DNA of 64,000 nucleotides from Rhipicephalus microplus (lineage: Eukaryota > Arthropoda > Arachnida > Ixodida > Ixodidae). Location of the stretch: positions 8,524,001 to 8,588,000 of the forward strand of contig NC_134701.1 in NCBI RefSeq assembly GCF_043290135.1, given 5' to 3'. Below the pieces are notes generated by a model. It made no database searches and was not told the DNA's origin. It saw nothing but the letters and a program-made list of their open reading frames with translations. Of this stretch, positions 32,601 to 45,700 are shown in pieces. The position numbers and the translations under genes are program-made. Positions within the stretch are counted from its first letter, which is position 1. Each line of letters begins with the position of its first letter.

Positions 32601-33660
32601 TAGCGCGATCGGCTGTTAACCGAAAGGTTGGAGTTTCGAGCCCTCCCGGGTGTGGTGTGTTGCTTTTTTCTTTGCGCTGATAGCTTTGAAGATATGTTCT
32701 GATGGTGGTGAGAGTGGAGCAGGACTGTCTCCGTGGCGCAATCGGCTAGTGCGATCAGCTGTTAACCGAAAGGTTGGAGGTTTGAGCCCACCCGGTGGTG
32801 GTGCGGCGCTTTTTTTCTTTGCGCTGATAGCTTTGAAGATATGTTCTGATGGTGGTGAGAGTGGAGAAAGACTGTCTCCTTGGCGCAATGGGCTAGCGCG
32901 ATCGGCTGTTAACCGAAAGGTTGGAGTTTCGAGCCCTCCCGGGTGTGGTGTGTTGCTTTTTTCTTTGCGCTGATAGCTTTGAAGATATGTTCTGATGGTG
33001 GTGAGAGTGGAGCAGGACTGTCTCCGTGGCGCAATTGGCTAGCGCGATCGGCTGTTAACCGAAAGGTTGGAGTTTCGAGCCCACCCGGCGGTGGTGCGGC
33101 GCTTTTTTTTCTTTGGGCTGATAGCATTGAAGGTATGTTCTGATGGTGGTGAGAGTAGAGCAGGAGTGTCTCCGCGGCGCAATTGGCTAGCGTGATCGGC
33201 TGTTAACCGAAAGTTTGGAGGTTCGAGCCCACCCGGTGGTGGTGCGGCGCTTTTTTTTCTGTGGGCTGATAGCTTTGAAGATATGTTCTGATGGTGGTGA
33301 GAGTGGAGCAGGACTGTCCCCGTGGCGCAATTGGCTAGCGCGATCGGCTGTTAACCAAAAGGTCGGAGGTTCGAGCCCACCCGGTGGTGGTGCGGTGCTT
33401 TTTTTTCTTTGGGCTGATTGCTTTGAAGATATGTTCTTATGGTGGTGAGAGTGGAGCAGGACTGTCTCCGTGGCGCAATTGGCTTGCGCGATCGGCTGTT
33501 AACCGAAACGTTGGAGGTTCGAGCCTACCCGGTGGTTGTGCGGCGCTTTTTTTTCTGTGGGCTGATTGCTTTGAAGATATGTTCTGATGGTGGTGAGAGT
33601 GGAGCAGGACTGTCTCTGTGGCGCAATTGGCTAGCGTGAGCGGCTGTTAACCGAAAAGTT
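29620..33660 (+). repeat. Block R, copy 2
   Basis: Second copy of block R, one unit shorter. Edges are approximate. Confidence 0.65.
32287..32359 (+). tRNA. tRNA-Asn-like unit with GTG anticodon, third copy
   Basis: GTG at 32321-32323. The right half carries the 1-nt T-stem deletion (GAGCCACCC), so this is a mosaic of two unit classes. Confidence 0.5.
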
Positions 33661-35969
33661 GGAGGTTCGAGCCCACCCGGTGGTGGTATGGCGCTTGTTT
33701 TTCTTTGGGCTGATAGCTTTGAAGATATGTTCTGATGGTGGTGAGAGTGGAGCAGGACTGTCTCCGTGGCGCAATTGGCTAGTGCGATCGGCTGTTAACC
33801 GAAAGGTTGGAGTTTCGAGCCCACCCGGTGGTGGTGCGGCGCTTTTTTTTTGGGCTGATAGCTTTGAAGGTATGTTCTGATGGTGGTGAGAGTAGAGCAG
33901 GACTGTCTCCGTGGCGCAATAGGCTAGCGCGATCGGCTGTTAACAGAAAGGTTGGAGGTTCGAGCCCACCCGGTGGTGGTGTGGCGCTTTTTTTTGTTTG
34001 TGCTGATAGCTTTAAAGATATGTTCTGATGGTGGTGAGAGTGGAGCAGGACGGTCCCCGTGGCACAATTCGCTAGCGCGATTGGCTGTTAACCGAAAAGT
34101 TGGAGGTTCGAGCCCTCCCGAGTGGGGTGTGTTGCTTTTTTCTTTGCGCTGATAGCTTTGAAGATATGTTCTGATGGTGGTGAGAGTGGAGCACGATTGT
34201 CTCCGCGGCGCAATTGGCTAACGCGATCTGCTGTTAACCGAAAGGTTGGAGGTTCGAGCCCACCCGGTGGTGGTGCGGCGCTTTTTTTTCTTTGCGCTGA
34301 TAGCTTTGAAGGTATGATCTGACGGTGGTGAGAGTGGAGCACGACTGTCTCCGTGGCGCAATGGGCTAGCGTGATCGGCTGTTAACCGAAAGGTTGGAGG
34401 TTCGAGCCCACCCGGTGGTGGTGCGGCGCTTTTTTTTCTGTGGGCTGATAGCTTTGAAGATATGTTCTGATGGTGGTGAGAGTGGAGCAGGACTGTCTCC
34501 GTGGCGAAATTGGCTAGCGCGATTGGCTGTTAACCGAAAGGTTGGAGGTTCGGGCCCACCCGGTAGTGGTGCGGTGCTTTTTTTCTTTGGGCTGATAGCT
34601 TTGAAGATATGTTCTGATGGTGGTGAGAGTGACGCAGGACTGTCTCCGTGGCGCAATTGGCTAGCGTGAGCGGCTATTAGCCAAAAGGTCGGAGGTTTGA
34701 GCCCACCCGGTGGTGGTGCGGCGCTTTTTTTTTCTTTGGGCTGATAGCTTTGAAGATATGTTCTTATGGTGGTGAGAGTGGAGCAGGACTGTCTCCGTGG
34801 TGCAATTGGCTAGCGCGATCTGCTGTTAACCGAAAAGTTGGAGGTTCGAGCCTACCCGGTGGTTGTGCGGCGCTTTTTTTTCTGTGGGCTGATAGCTTTT
34901 AAGATATGTTCTGATGGAGGTGAGAGGGGAGCAGCACTGTCTCCGTGGCGCAATTGGCTATCGTGATCGGCTGTTAACCGAAAAGTTGGAGGTTCGAGCC
35001 CACCCGGTGGTGGTGCGGCGCTTTTTTTTCTTTGGGCTGATAGCTTTGAAGATAAGTTCTGTAGGTGGTGAGAGTGGAGCAGGACTGTCCCCTTGGCGCA
35101 ATTGGCTAGCGCGATCGGCTGTTAACCAAAAGGTCGGAGGTTCGAGCCCACCCGGTGGTGGTGCGGCGCTTTTTTTCTTTGGGCTGATGGCTTTGAAGAT
35201 ATGTTCTTATGGTGGTGAGAGTGGAGCAGGACTGTCTCCGTGGCGCAATTGGCTTGCGCGATCGGCTGTTAACTGAAACGTTGGAGGTTCGAGCCTACCC
35301 GGTGGTTGTGCGGCGCTTTTTTTTCTGTGGGCTGATAGCTTTGAAGATATGTTCTGATGGTGGTGAGAGTGGAGCAGGACTGTCTCCGTGGCGCAATTGG
35401 CTAGCGTGAGCGGCTGTTAACCAAACGGTCGGAGGTTTGAGCCCACCCGGTGGTGGTGCGGCGCTTTTTTTTCTTTGCGCTGATAGCTCTGAAGAAATGG
35501 TCTGACGGTGGTGAGAGTGGAGCAGGACGGTCCCCGTGGCGCAATTCGCTAGCGCGATCGGCTGTTAACCGAAAAATTGGAGGTGCGAGCCCTCCCGGGT
35601 GGGTTGTGTTGCTTTTTTCTTTCCGCTGATATCTTTGAAGATATGTTCTGATGGTGGTGAGAGTGGAGCACGATTGTCTCCGTGGCGCAATGGGCTAGCG
35701 CGATCGGCTGTTGACCGAAAGGTTGGAGTTTCGAGCCCTCCCGGGAGTGGTGTGTTGCTTTTTTCTTTGCGCTGATAGCTTTGAAGATATGTTCTGATGG
35801 TGGTGAGAGTGGAGCACGACAGTCTCCGTGGCGAAATTGGCTAGCGCGATCGGCTGTTAACCGAAAGGTTGGAGGTTCGAGCCCACCCGGTGGTGGTGCG
35901 GTGCTTTTTTTTCTTTGGGCTGATAGCTTTGAAGATATGTTCTGATGGTGGTGAGAGGGGAGCAAGACT

Positions 35970-36043
35970 GTCTCCGTGGCGCAATGGGCTAGCGCGATCG
36001 GCTCTTAACCAAAAGGTTGGAGTTTCGAGCCCTCCCGGGAGTG
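35970..36043 (+). tRNA. tRNA-Asn-like unit with CTT anticodon, third copy
   Basis: CTT at 36004-36006, followed by ACCAAAAGG; the anticodon stem has a C-A mispair and the T arm is the GGAGT/CCTCC class. Confidence 0.5.
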
Positions 36044-37691
36044 GTATGTTGCTTTTTTCTTTGCGCTGATAGCTTTGAAGGTATGTTCTGATGGTGGTGA
36101 GAGCTGAGCAAGACTGTCTCCGGAGCGCAAAGGGCTAGCGCGATCGGCTGTTAACCGAAAGGTTGGAGTTTCGAGCCCTCCCGGTGGTGGTATGGCGCTT
36201 TTTTTTCTTTGGGCTGATAGCTTAGAAGATATGTTCTGATGGTGGTGAGAGTGGAGCAGGACTGTCTCCGTGGCGCAATTGGCTAGCCCGATTGGCTGTT
36301 AACCGAAAGGTTGGAGGTTCGAGCCACCCGGTGGTGGTGCGGTGGTTTTTTTTCTTTGGGCTGATAGCTTTGAAGATATGTTCTGATGATGGTGAGAGTG
36401 GAGCAGGGCTGTCTCCGTGGCGCAATTGGCTAGCGCGATCGGCTGTTAACCGAAAAGTCGGAGGTTCGAGCCCACCCAGTGGTGGTGCGGCGCTTTTTTT
36501 TCTTTGGGCTGATACCTTTGAAGATATCTTCTGATGGTGGTGAGAGTGGAGCAGGACTGTCTTCGTGGCGCTATTGGCTTGCGCGATCGGCTGTTAACCG
36601 AAAGGTTGGAGGTTCGAGCCCACACGGTGGTGGTGCGGCGCTTTTTTATCTTTGCGCTGATAGCTTTGATGATATGTTCTGGTGGTGGTGAGAGTGGAGC
36701 AAGACTGTCTCCGTGGCGCAATTGGCTAGCGTGATCGGCTGTTCACCGGAAAGTTGGAAGTTCGAGCCCACCCGTCGGTGGTGCGGCGCTTTTTTTTCTT
36801 TGGGCTGATAGCTCTGAAGAAATGTTATGATGGTGGTGAGAGTGGAGCAAGACTGTCTCCGTTGCGCAATTGACAAGCTGAATCGGCTGTTAACCGAAAG
36901 GTTAGAGGTTCGAGCCCACCCGGTGGTGGTGCGGCGCTTTTTTTTCTTTGGGCTGATAGCTTTGAAGGTATGCTCTGATGGTGGTGAAAGTAGAGCAGGA
37001 CTGTCTCCGTGGGGCAATGGGCTAGCGCGATCGGCTGTTAACCGAAAGGTTGGAGTTTCGAGCCCTCCCGGGAGTGGTGTGTTGCTTTTTTTTTGCGCTG
37101 ATAGCTTTGAAGATATGTTCTGATGGTGGTGAGAGTGGAGCAGGGCTGTCTCCGTGGCGCAATTGGCTAGCGCGATCGGCTGTTAACCGAAAAGTCGGAG
37201 GTTCGAGCCCACCCAGTGGTGGTGCGGCGCTTTTTTTTCTTTGGGCTGATACCTTTGAAGATATCTTCTGATGATGGAGAGAGTGGAGCAGGACTGTCTC
37301 CGTGGCGCAATTGGCTAGCGCGATCGGCTGTTAACCGAAAAGTCGGAGGTTCGAGCCCACCCAGTGGTGGTGCGGCGCTTTTTTTTCTTTGGGCTGATAC
37401 CTTTAAGATATGTTCTGATGGTGGTGAGAGTGGAGCAGGACTGTCTCCGTGGCGCAATTGGCTTGCGCGATCGGCTGTTAACCGAAAGGTTGGAGGTTCG
37501 AGCTCACCCGGTGGTGGTGCGGCGCTTTTTTTCTTTGGGCTGATAGCTTTGAAGATATGTTATGATGGTGGTGAGAGTGGAGCAAGACTATCTCCGTTGC
37601 GCAATTGACAAGCTGAATCGGCTGTTAACCGAAAGGTTAGAGGTTCGAGCCCACCCGGTGGTGGTGCGGCGCTTTTTTTTCTTTGGGCTGA

Positions 37692-40600
37692 TAGCTTTGA
37701 AGATATGTTCTGATGGTGGTGAGAGTGGAGCAGGACTGTCTCCGTGGCGCAATGGGCTAGCGTGATCGGCTGTTAACCGAAAGGTTGGAGTTTCGAGCCC
37801 TCCCGGGTGTGGTGTGTTGCTTTTTTCTTTGCGCTGATAGCTTTGAAAATATGTTCTGATGGTGGTGAGAGTGGAGCAGGACTGTCTCCGTGGCGCAATT
37901 GGCTAGTGCGATCAGCTGTTAACCGAAAGGTTGGAGGTTTGAGCCCACCCGGTGGTGGTGCGGCGCTTTTTTTCTTTGCGCTGATAGCTTTGAAGATATG
38001 TTCTGACGGTGGTGAGAGTGGAGCAAGACTGTCTCCGTGGCGCAATGGGCTAGCGCGATCGGCTGTTAACCGAAAGGTTGGAGTTTCGAGCCCTCCCGGG
38101 TGTGGTGTGTTGCTTTTTTCTTTGAGCTGATAGCTTTGAAAATATGTTCTGATGGTGGTGAGAGTGGAGCAGGACTGTCTCCGTGGCGCAATTGGCTAGT
38201 GCGATCAGCTGTTAACCGAAAGGTTGGAAGTTCGAGCCCACCCGGTGGTGGTGCGGCGCTTTTTTTTCTTTGGACTGATAACTTTGAAGCTATGTTCTGA
38301 TGGTGGTGAGAGTGGAGCGCGACTGTCTCCGTGGCGCAATTGGCTAGCGCGATCGGCTGTTAACCAAACGATCGGAGGTTCGAGCCCACCCGGTGGTGGT
38401 ATGGCGCTTGTTTTTCTTTGGGCTGATAGCTTTGAAGATATGTTCTGATGGTGGTGAGAGTGGAGCAGGACTGTCTCCGTGGCGCAATTGGCTAGCGCGA
38501 TTGGCTGTTAACCGAAAGGTTGGAGTTTCGAGCCCACCCGGTGGTGGTGCAGCGCTTTTTTTTCTTTGGGCTGATAGCTTTGAAGGTATGTTCTGATGGT
38601 GGTGAGAGTAGAGCAGGACTGTCTCCGTGGCGCAATAGGCTAGTGCGACCGGCTGTTAACCGGAAGGTTGGAGTTTCGAGCCATCCCGGGAGTGGTGTGT
38701 TGCTTTTTTCTTTGCGCTGATAGCTTTGAAGATATGTTCTGATGGTGGTGAGAGTGGAGCACGACTGTCTCCGTGGCGCAGTTGGCTAGCGCGATCGGCT
38801 GTTAACCGAAAGGTTGGAGGTTCGAGCCCACCCGGTGGTGGTGCGGCGCTTTTTTTTCTGTGGGCTGATAGCTTTGAAGATATGTTCTGATGGTGGTGAG
38901 AGTGGAGCAGGACTGTCTCCGTGGCGAAATTGGCTAGCGCGATTGGCTGTTAACCGAAAGGTTGGAGGTTCGGGCCCACCTGGTAGTGGTGCGGTGCTTT
39001 TTATCTTTGGGCTGATAGCTTTGAAGATATGTTCTGATGGTGGTGAGAGTGACGCAGGACTGTCTCCGTGGCGCAATTGGCTAGCGCGATCGGCTGTTAG
39101 CCAAAAGGTCGGAGGTTTGAGCCCACCCGGTTGTGGTGCGGCGCTTTTTTTTCTTTGGGCTGATAGCTTTGAAGATATGTACTTATGGTGGTGAGAGTGG
39201 AGCAGGACTGTCTCCGTGGTGCAATTGGCTAGCGCGATCGGCTGTTAACCGAAAAGTTGGAGGTTCGAGCCTACCCGGTGGTTGTGCGGCGCTTTTTTTT
39301 CTGTGGGCTGATCGCTTTGAAGATATGTTCTGATGGAGGTGAGAGGGGAGCAGGACTGTCTCCGTGGCGCAATTGGCTAGCGTGATCGGCTGTTAACCGA
39401 AAAGTTGGAGGTTCGAGCCCACCCGGTGGTGGTGCGGCGCTTTTTTTTCTTTGGGCTGATAGCTTTGAAGATATGTTCTGTAGGTGGTGAGAGTGGAGCA
39501 GGACTCTCTCCTTGGCGCAATTGGCTAGCGCGATCGGCTGTTAACCAAAAGGTCGGAGGTTCGAGCCCACCCGGTGGTGGTGCGGCGCTTTTTTTTCTTT
39601 GGGCTGATGGCTTTGAAGATATGTTCTTATGGTGGTGAGAGTGGAGCAGGACTGTCTCCTTGGCGCAATTGGCTTGCGCGATCGGCTGTTAACTGAAACG
39701 TTGGAGGTTCGAGCCTACCCGGTGGTTGTGCGGCGCTTTTTTTTTCTGTGGGCTGATAGCTTTGATGATATGTTCTGATGGTGGTGAGAGTGGAGCAGGA
39801 CTGTCTCCGTGGCGCAATTGGCTAGCGTGAGCGACTGTTAACCAAACGGTCGGAGGTTCGAGCCCACCCGGTGGTGGTATGGCGCTTGTTTTTCTTTGGG
39901 CTGATAGCTTTGAAGATATGTTCTGATGGTGGTGAGAGTGGAGCAGGACTGTCTCCGTGGCGCAATTGGCTAGCGCGATCGGCTGTTAACCGAAAGGTTG
40001 GAGTTTCGAGCCCACCCGGCGGTGGTGCGGCGCTTTTTTTTCTTTGGGCTGATAGCTTTGAAGGTGTGTTCTGATGGTGGTGAGAGTAGAGCAGGACTGT
40101 CTCCGTGGCGCAATTGGCTAGCGCGATCGGCTGTTAACCGAAAGGTTGGAGTTTCGAGCCCTCCCGGGAGTGGTGTGTTGCTTTTTTCTTTGCGCTGATA
40201 GCTTTGAAGATATGTTCTGATGGTGGTAAGAGTGGAGCACGACTGTCTCCGTTGCGCAGTTGGCTAGCGCGATCGGCTGTTAACCGAAAGGTTGGAAGTT
40301 CGAGCCCACGCGGTGGTGGTGCGGCGCTTTTTTTTCTTTGTGCTGATAGCTTTGAAGATTGTTCTGATGGTGGTGAGAGTGGAGCAGGACTGTCTCCGTG
40401 GCGCAACTGGCTAGCGCGATTGGCTGTTAACCAAAAGGTTGGAGGTTCGAGCCACCCGGTCGTGGTGCGGTGGTTTTTTTTCTTTGGGCTGATAGCTTTG
40501 AAGATATGTACTTATGGTGGTGAGAGTGGAGCAGGACTGTCTCCGTGGTGCAATTGGCTAGCGCGATCGGCTGTTAACCGAAAAGTTGGAGGTTCGAGCC

Positions 40601-42706
40601 TACCCGGTGGTTGTGCGGCGCTTTTTTTTCTGTGGGCTGATCGCTTTGAAGATATGTTCTGATGGAGGTGAGAGGGGAGCAGGACTGTCTCCGTGGCGCA
40701 ATTGGCTAGCGTGATCGGCTGTTAACCGAAAAGTTGGAGGTTCGAGCCCACGCGGTGGTGGTGCGGCGCTTTTTTTTCTTTGGGCTGATAGCTTTGAAGA
40801 TATGTTCTGTAGGTGGTGAGAGTGGAGCAGGACTGTCTCCTTGGCGCAATTGGCTAGCGCGATCGGCTGTTAACCAAAAGGTCGGAGGTTCGAGCCCACC
40901 CGGTGGTGGTGCGGCGCTTTTTTTTCTTTGGGCTGATGGCTTTGAAGATATGTTCTTATGGTGGTGAGAGTGGAGCAGGACTGTCTCCGTGGCGCAATTG
41001 GCTTGCGCGATCGGCTGTTAACTGAAACGTTGGAGGTTCGAGCCTACCCGGTGGTTGTGCGGCGCTTTTTTTCTCTGTCGGCTGATAGCTTTGAAGATAT
41101 GTTCTGATGGTGGTGAGAGTGGAGCAGGACTGTCTCCGTGGCGCAATTGGCTAGCGTGAGCGGCTGTTAACCAAACGGTCGGAGGTTCGAGCCCACCCGG
41201 TGGTGGTATGGCGCTTGTTTTTCTTTGGGCTGATAGCTTTGAAGATATGTTCTGATGGTGGTGAGAGTGGAGCAGGACTGTCTCCGTGGCGCAATTGGCT
41301 AGCGCTATCCGCTGTTAACCGAAAGGTTGGAGTTTCGAGCCCACCCGGCGGTGGTGCGGCGCTTTTTTTTCTTTGGGCTGATACCTTTAAGATATGTTCT
41401 GATGGTGGTGAGAGTGGAGCAGGACTGTCTCCGTGGCGCAATTGGCTTGCGCGATCGGCTGTTAACCGAAAGGTTGGAGGTTCGAGCCCACCCGGTGGTG
41501 GTGCGGCGCTTTTTTTCTTTGGGCTGATAGCTTGAAGGTATGTTCTGATGGTGGTGAGAGTAGAGCAGGACTGTCTCCGTGGCGCAATTGGCTAGCGCGA
41601 TCGGCTGTTAACCGAAAGGTTGGAGTTTCGAGCCCTGCCGGGAGTGGTGTGTTGCTTTTTTCTTTGCGCTGATAGCTTTGAAGATATGTTCTGATGGTGG
41701 TAAGAGTGGAGCACGACTGTCTCCGTTGCGCAGTTGGCTAGCGCGATCGGCTGTTAACCGAAAGGTTGGAAGTTCGAGCCCACGCGACGGTGGTGCGGCG
41801 CTTTTTTTTCTTTGTGCTGATAGCTTTGAAGATTGTTCTGATGGTGGTGAGAGTGGAGCAGGACTGTCTCCGTGGCGCAACTGGCTAGCGCGATTGGCTG
41901 TTAACCAAAAGGTTGGAGGTTCGAGCCACCCAGTCGTGGTGCGGTGGTTTTTTTTCTTTGGGCTGATAGCTTTGAAGATATGTACTTATGGTGGTGAGAG
42001 TGGAGCAGGACTGTCTCCGTGGTGCAATTGGCTAGCGCGATCGGCTGTTAACCGAAAAGTTGGAGGTTCGAGCCTACCCGGTGGTTGTGCGGCGCTTTTT
42101 TTTCTGTGGGCTGATCGCTTTGAAGATATGTTCTGATGGAGGTGAGAGGGGAGCAGGACTGTCTCCGTGGCGCAATTGGCTAGCGTGATCGGCTGTTAAC
42201 CGAAAAGTTGGAGGTTCGAGCCCACGCGGTGGTGGTGCGGCGCTTTTTTTTCTTTGGGCTGATAGCTTTGAAGATATGTTCTGTAGGTGGTGAGAGTGGA
42301 GCAGGACTGTCTCCTTGGCGCAATTGGCTAGCGCGATCGGCTGTTAACCAAAAGGTCGGAGGTTCGAGCCCACCCGGTGGTGGTGCGGCACTTTTTTTTC
42401 TTTGGGCTGATGGCTTTGAAGATATGTTCTTATGGTGGTGAGAGTGGAGCAGGACTGTCTCCGTGGCGCAATTGGCTTGCGCGATCGGCTGTTAACTGAA
42501 ACGTTGGAGGTTCGAGCCTACCCGGTGGTTGTGCGGCGCTTTTTTTCTCTGTGGGCTGATAGCTTTGAAGATATGTTCTGATGGTGGTGAGAGTGGAGCA
42601 GGACTGTCTCCGTGGCGCAATGGGCTAGCGCGATTGGCTGTTAACCAAAAGGTTGGAGGTTCGAGCCACCCGGTGGTGGTGCGGTGGTTTTTTTTCTTTG
42701 GGCTGT
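37692..42706 (+). repeat. Large tandem duplication, copy 1 (period 5,014 bp)
   Basis: About 34 units repeated directly downstream at 42707-47634 with an offset of 5,015 then 5,014 bp; the one-base shift is a missing G near 43482 (GCAGACTG for GCAGGACTG). Only scattered differences are seen, such as GCTATCCGC near 41305 where the second copy has GCGATCGGC. Homology ends at about 42620/47634. Confidence 0.85.
40070..42618 (+). repeat. Nested 10-unit duplication (period 1,474 bp)
   Basis: 40070-41144 matches 41544-42618 at an offset of 1,474 bp. The same pair exists inside the downstream 5-kb copy (about 45084-47632), so the 1,474-bp event came before the 5,014-bp one. Confidence 0.78.
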
Positions 42707-45700
42707 TAGCTTTGAAGATATGTTCTGATGGTGGTGAGAGTGGAGCAGGACTGTCTCCGTGGCGCAATGGGCTAGCGTGATCGGCTGTTAACCGAAAGGT
42801 TGGAGTTTCGAGCCCTCCCGGGTGTGGTGTGTTGCTTTTTTCTTTGCGCTGATAGCTTTGAAAATATGTTCTGATGGTGGTGAGAGTGGAGCAGGACTGT
42901 CTCCGTGGCGCAATTGGCTAGTGCGATCAGCTGTTAACCGAAAGGTTGGAGGTTTGAGCCCACCCGGTGGTGGTGCGGCGCTTTTTTTCTTTGCGCTGAT
43001 AGCTTTGAAGATATGTTCTGACGGTGGTGAGAGTGGAGCAAGACTGTCTCCGTGGCGCAATGGGCTAGCGCGATCGGCTGTTAACCGAAAGGTTGGAGTT
43101 TCGAGCCCTCCCGGGTGTGGTGTGTTGCTTTTTTCTTTGAGCTGATAGCTTTGAAAATATGTTCTGATGGTGGTGAGAGTGGAGCAGGACTGTCTCCGTG
43201 GCGCAATTGGCTAGTGCGATCAGCTGTTAACCGAAAGGTTGGAAGTTCGAGCCCACCCGGTGGTGGTGCGGCGCTTTTTTTTCTTTGGGCTGATAACTTT
43301 GAAGCTATGTTCTGATGGTGGTGAGAGTGGAGCGCGACTGTCTCCGTGGCGCAATTGGCTAGCGCGATCGGCTGTTAACCAAACGATCGGAGGTTCGAGC
43401 CCACCCGGTGGTGGTATGGCGCTTGTTTTTCTTTGGGCTGATAGCTTTGAAGATATGTTCTGATGGTGGTGAGAGTGGAGCAGACTGTCTCCGTGGCGCA
43501 ATTGGCTAGCGCGATTGGCTGTTAACCGAAAGGTTGGAGTTTCGAGCCCACCCGGTGGTGGTGCAGCGCTTTTTTTTCTTTGGGCTGATAGCTTTGAAGG
43601 TATGTTCTGATGGTGGTGAGAGTAGAGCAGGACTGTCTCCGTGGCGCAATAGGCTAGTGCGACCGGCTGTTAACCGGAAGGTTGGAGTTTCGAGCCATCC
43701 CGGGAGTGGTGTGTTGCTTTTTTCTTTGCGCTGATAGTTTTGAAGATATGTTCTGATGGTGGTGAGAGTGGAGCACGACTGTCTCCGTGGCGCAGTTGGC
43801 TAGCGCGATCGGCTGTTAACCGAAAGGTTGGAGGTTCGAGCCCACCCGGTGGTGGTGCGGCGCTTTTTTTTCTGTGGGCTGATAGCTTTGAAGATATGTT
43901 CTGATGGTGGTGAGAGTGGAGCAGGACTGTCTCCGTGGCGAAATTGGCTAGCGCGATTGGCTGTTAACCGAAAGGTTGGAGGTTCGGGCCCACCTGGTAG
44001 TGGTGCGGTGCTTTTTATCTTTGGGCTGATAGCTTTGAAGATATGTTCTGATGGTGGTGAGAGTGACGCAGGACTGTCTCCGTGGCGCAATTGGCTAGCG
44101 CGATCGGCTGTTAGCCAAAAGGTCGGAGGTTTGAGCCCACCCGGTTGTGGTGCGGCGCTTTTTTTTCTTTGGGCTGATAGCTTTGAAGATATGTACTTAT
44201 GGTGGTGAGAGTGGAGCAGGACTGTCTCCGTGGTGCAATTGGCTAGCGCGATCGGCTGTTAACCGAAAAGTTGGAGGTTCGAGCCTACCCGGTGGTTGTG
44301 CGGCGCTTTTTTTTCTGTGGGCTGATCGCTTTGAAGATATGTTCTGATGGAGGTGAGAGGGGAGCAGGACTGTCTCCGTGGCGCAATTGGCTAGCGTGAT
44401 CGGCTGTTAACCGAAAAGTTGGAGGTTCGAGCCCACCCGGTGGTGGTGCGGCGCTTTTTTTTCTTTGGGCTGATAGCTTTGAAGATATGTTCTGTAGGTG
44501 GTGAGAGTGGAGCAGGACTCTCTCCTTGGCGCAATTGGCTAGCGCGATCGGCTGTTAACCAAAAGGTCGGAGGTTCGAGCCCACCCGGTGGTGGTGCGGC
44601 GCTTTTTTTTCTTTGGGCTGATGGCTTTGAAGATATGTTCTTATGGTGGTGAGAGTGGAGCAGGACTGTCTCCTTGGCGCAATTGGCTTGCGCGATCGGC
44701 TGTTAACTGAAACGTTGGAGGTTCGAGCCTACCCGGTGGTTGTGCGGCGCTTTTTTTTTCTGTGGGCTGATAGCTTTGATGATATGTTCTGATGGTGGTG
44801 AGAGTGGAGCAGGACTGTCTCCGTGGCGCAATTGGCTAGCGTGAGCGACTGTTAACCAAACGGTCGGAGGTTCGAGCCCACCCGGTGGTGGTATGGCGCT
44901 TGTTTTTCTTTGGGCTGATAGCTTTGAAGATATGTTCTGATGGTGGTGAGAGTGGAGCAGGACTGTCTCCGTGGCGCAATTGGCTAGCGCGATCGGCTGT
45001 TAACCGAAAGGTTGGAGTTTCGAGCCCACCCGGCGGTGGTGCGGCGCTTTTTTTTCTTTGGGCTGATAGCTTTGAAGGTGTGTTCTGATGGTGGTGAGAG
45101 TAGAGCAGGACTGTCTCCGTGGCGCAATTGGCTAGCGCGATCGGCTGTTAACCGAAAGGTTGGAGTTTCGAGCCCTCCCGGGAGTGGTGTGTTGCTTTTT
45201 TCTTTGCGCTGATAGCTTTGAAGATATGTTCTGATGGTGGTAAGAGTGGAGCACGACTGTCTCCGTTGCGCAGTTGGCTAGCGCGATCGGCTGTTAACCG
45301 AAAGGTTGGAAGTTCGAGCCCACGCGGTGGTGGTGCGGCGCTTTTTTTTCTTTGTGCTGATAGCTTTGAAGATTGTTCTGATGGTGGTGAGAGTGGAGCA
45401 GGACTGTCTCCGTGGCGCAACTGGCTAGCGCGATTGGCTGTTAACCAAAAGGTTGGAGGTTCGAGCCACCCGGTCGTGGTGCGGTGGTTTTTTTTCTTTG
45501 GGCTGATAGCTTTGAAGATATGTACTTATGGTGGTGAGAGTGGAGCAGGACTGTCTCCGTGGTGCAATTGGCTAGCGCGATCGGCTGTTAACCGAAAAGT
45601 TGGAGGTTCGAGCCTACCCGGTGGTTGTGCGGCGCTTTTTTTTCTGTGGGCTGATCGCTTTGAAGATATGTTCTGATGGAGGTGAGAGGGGAGCAGGACT

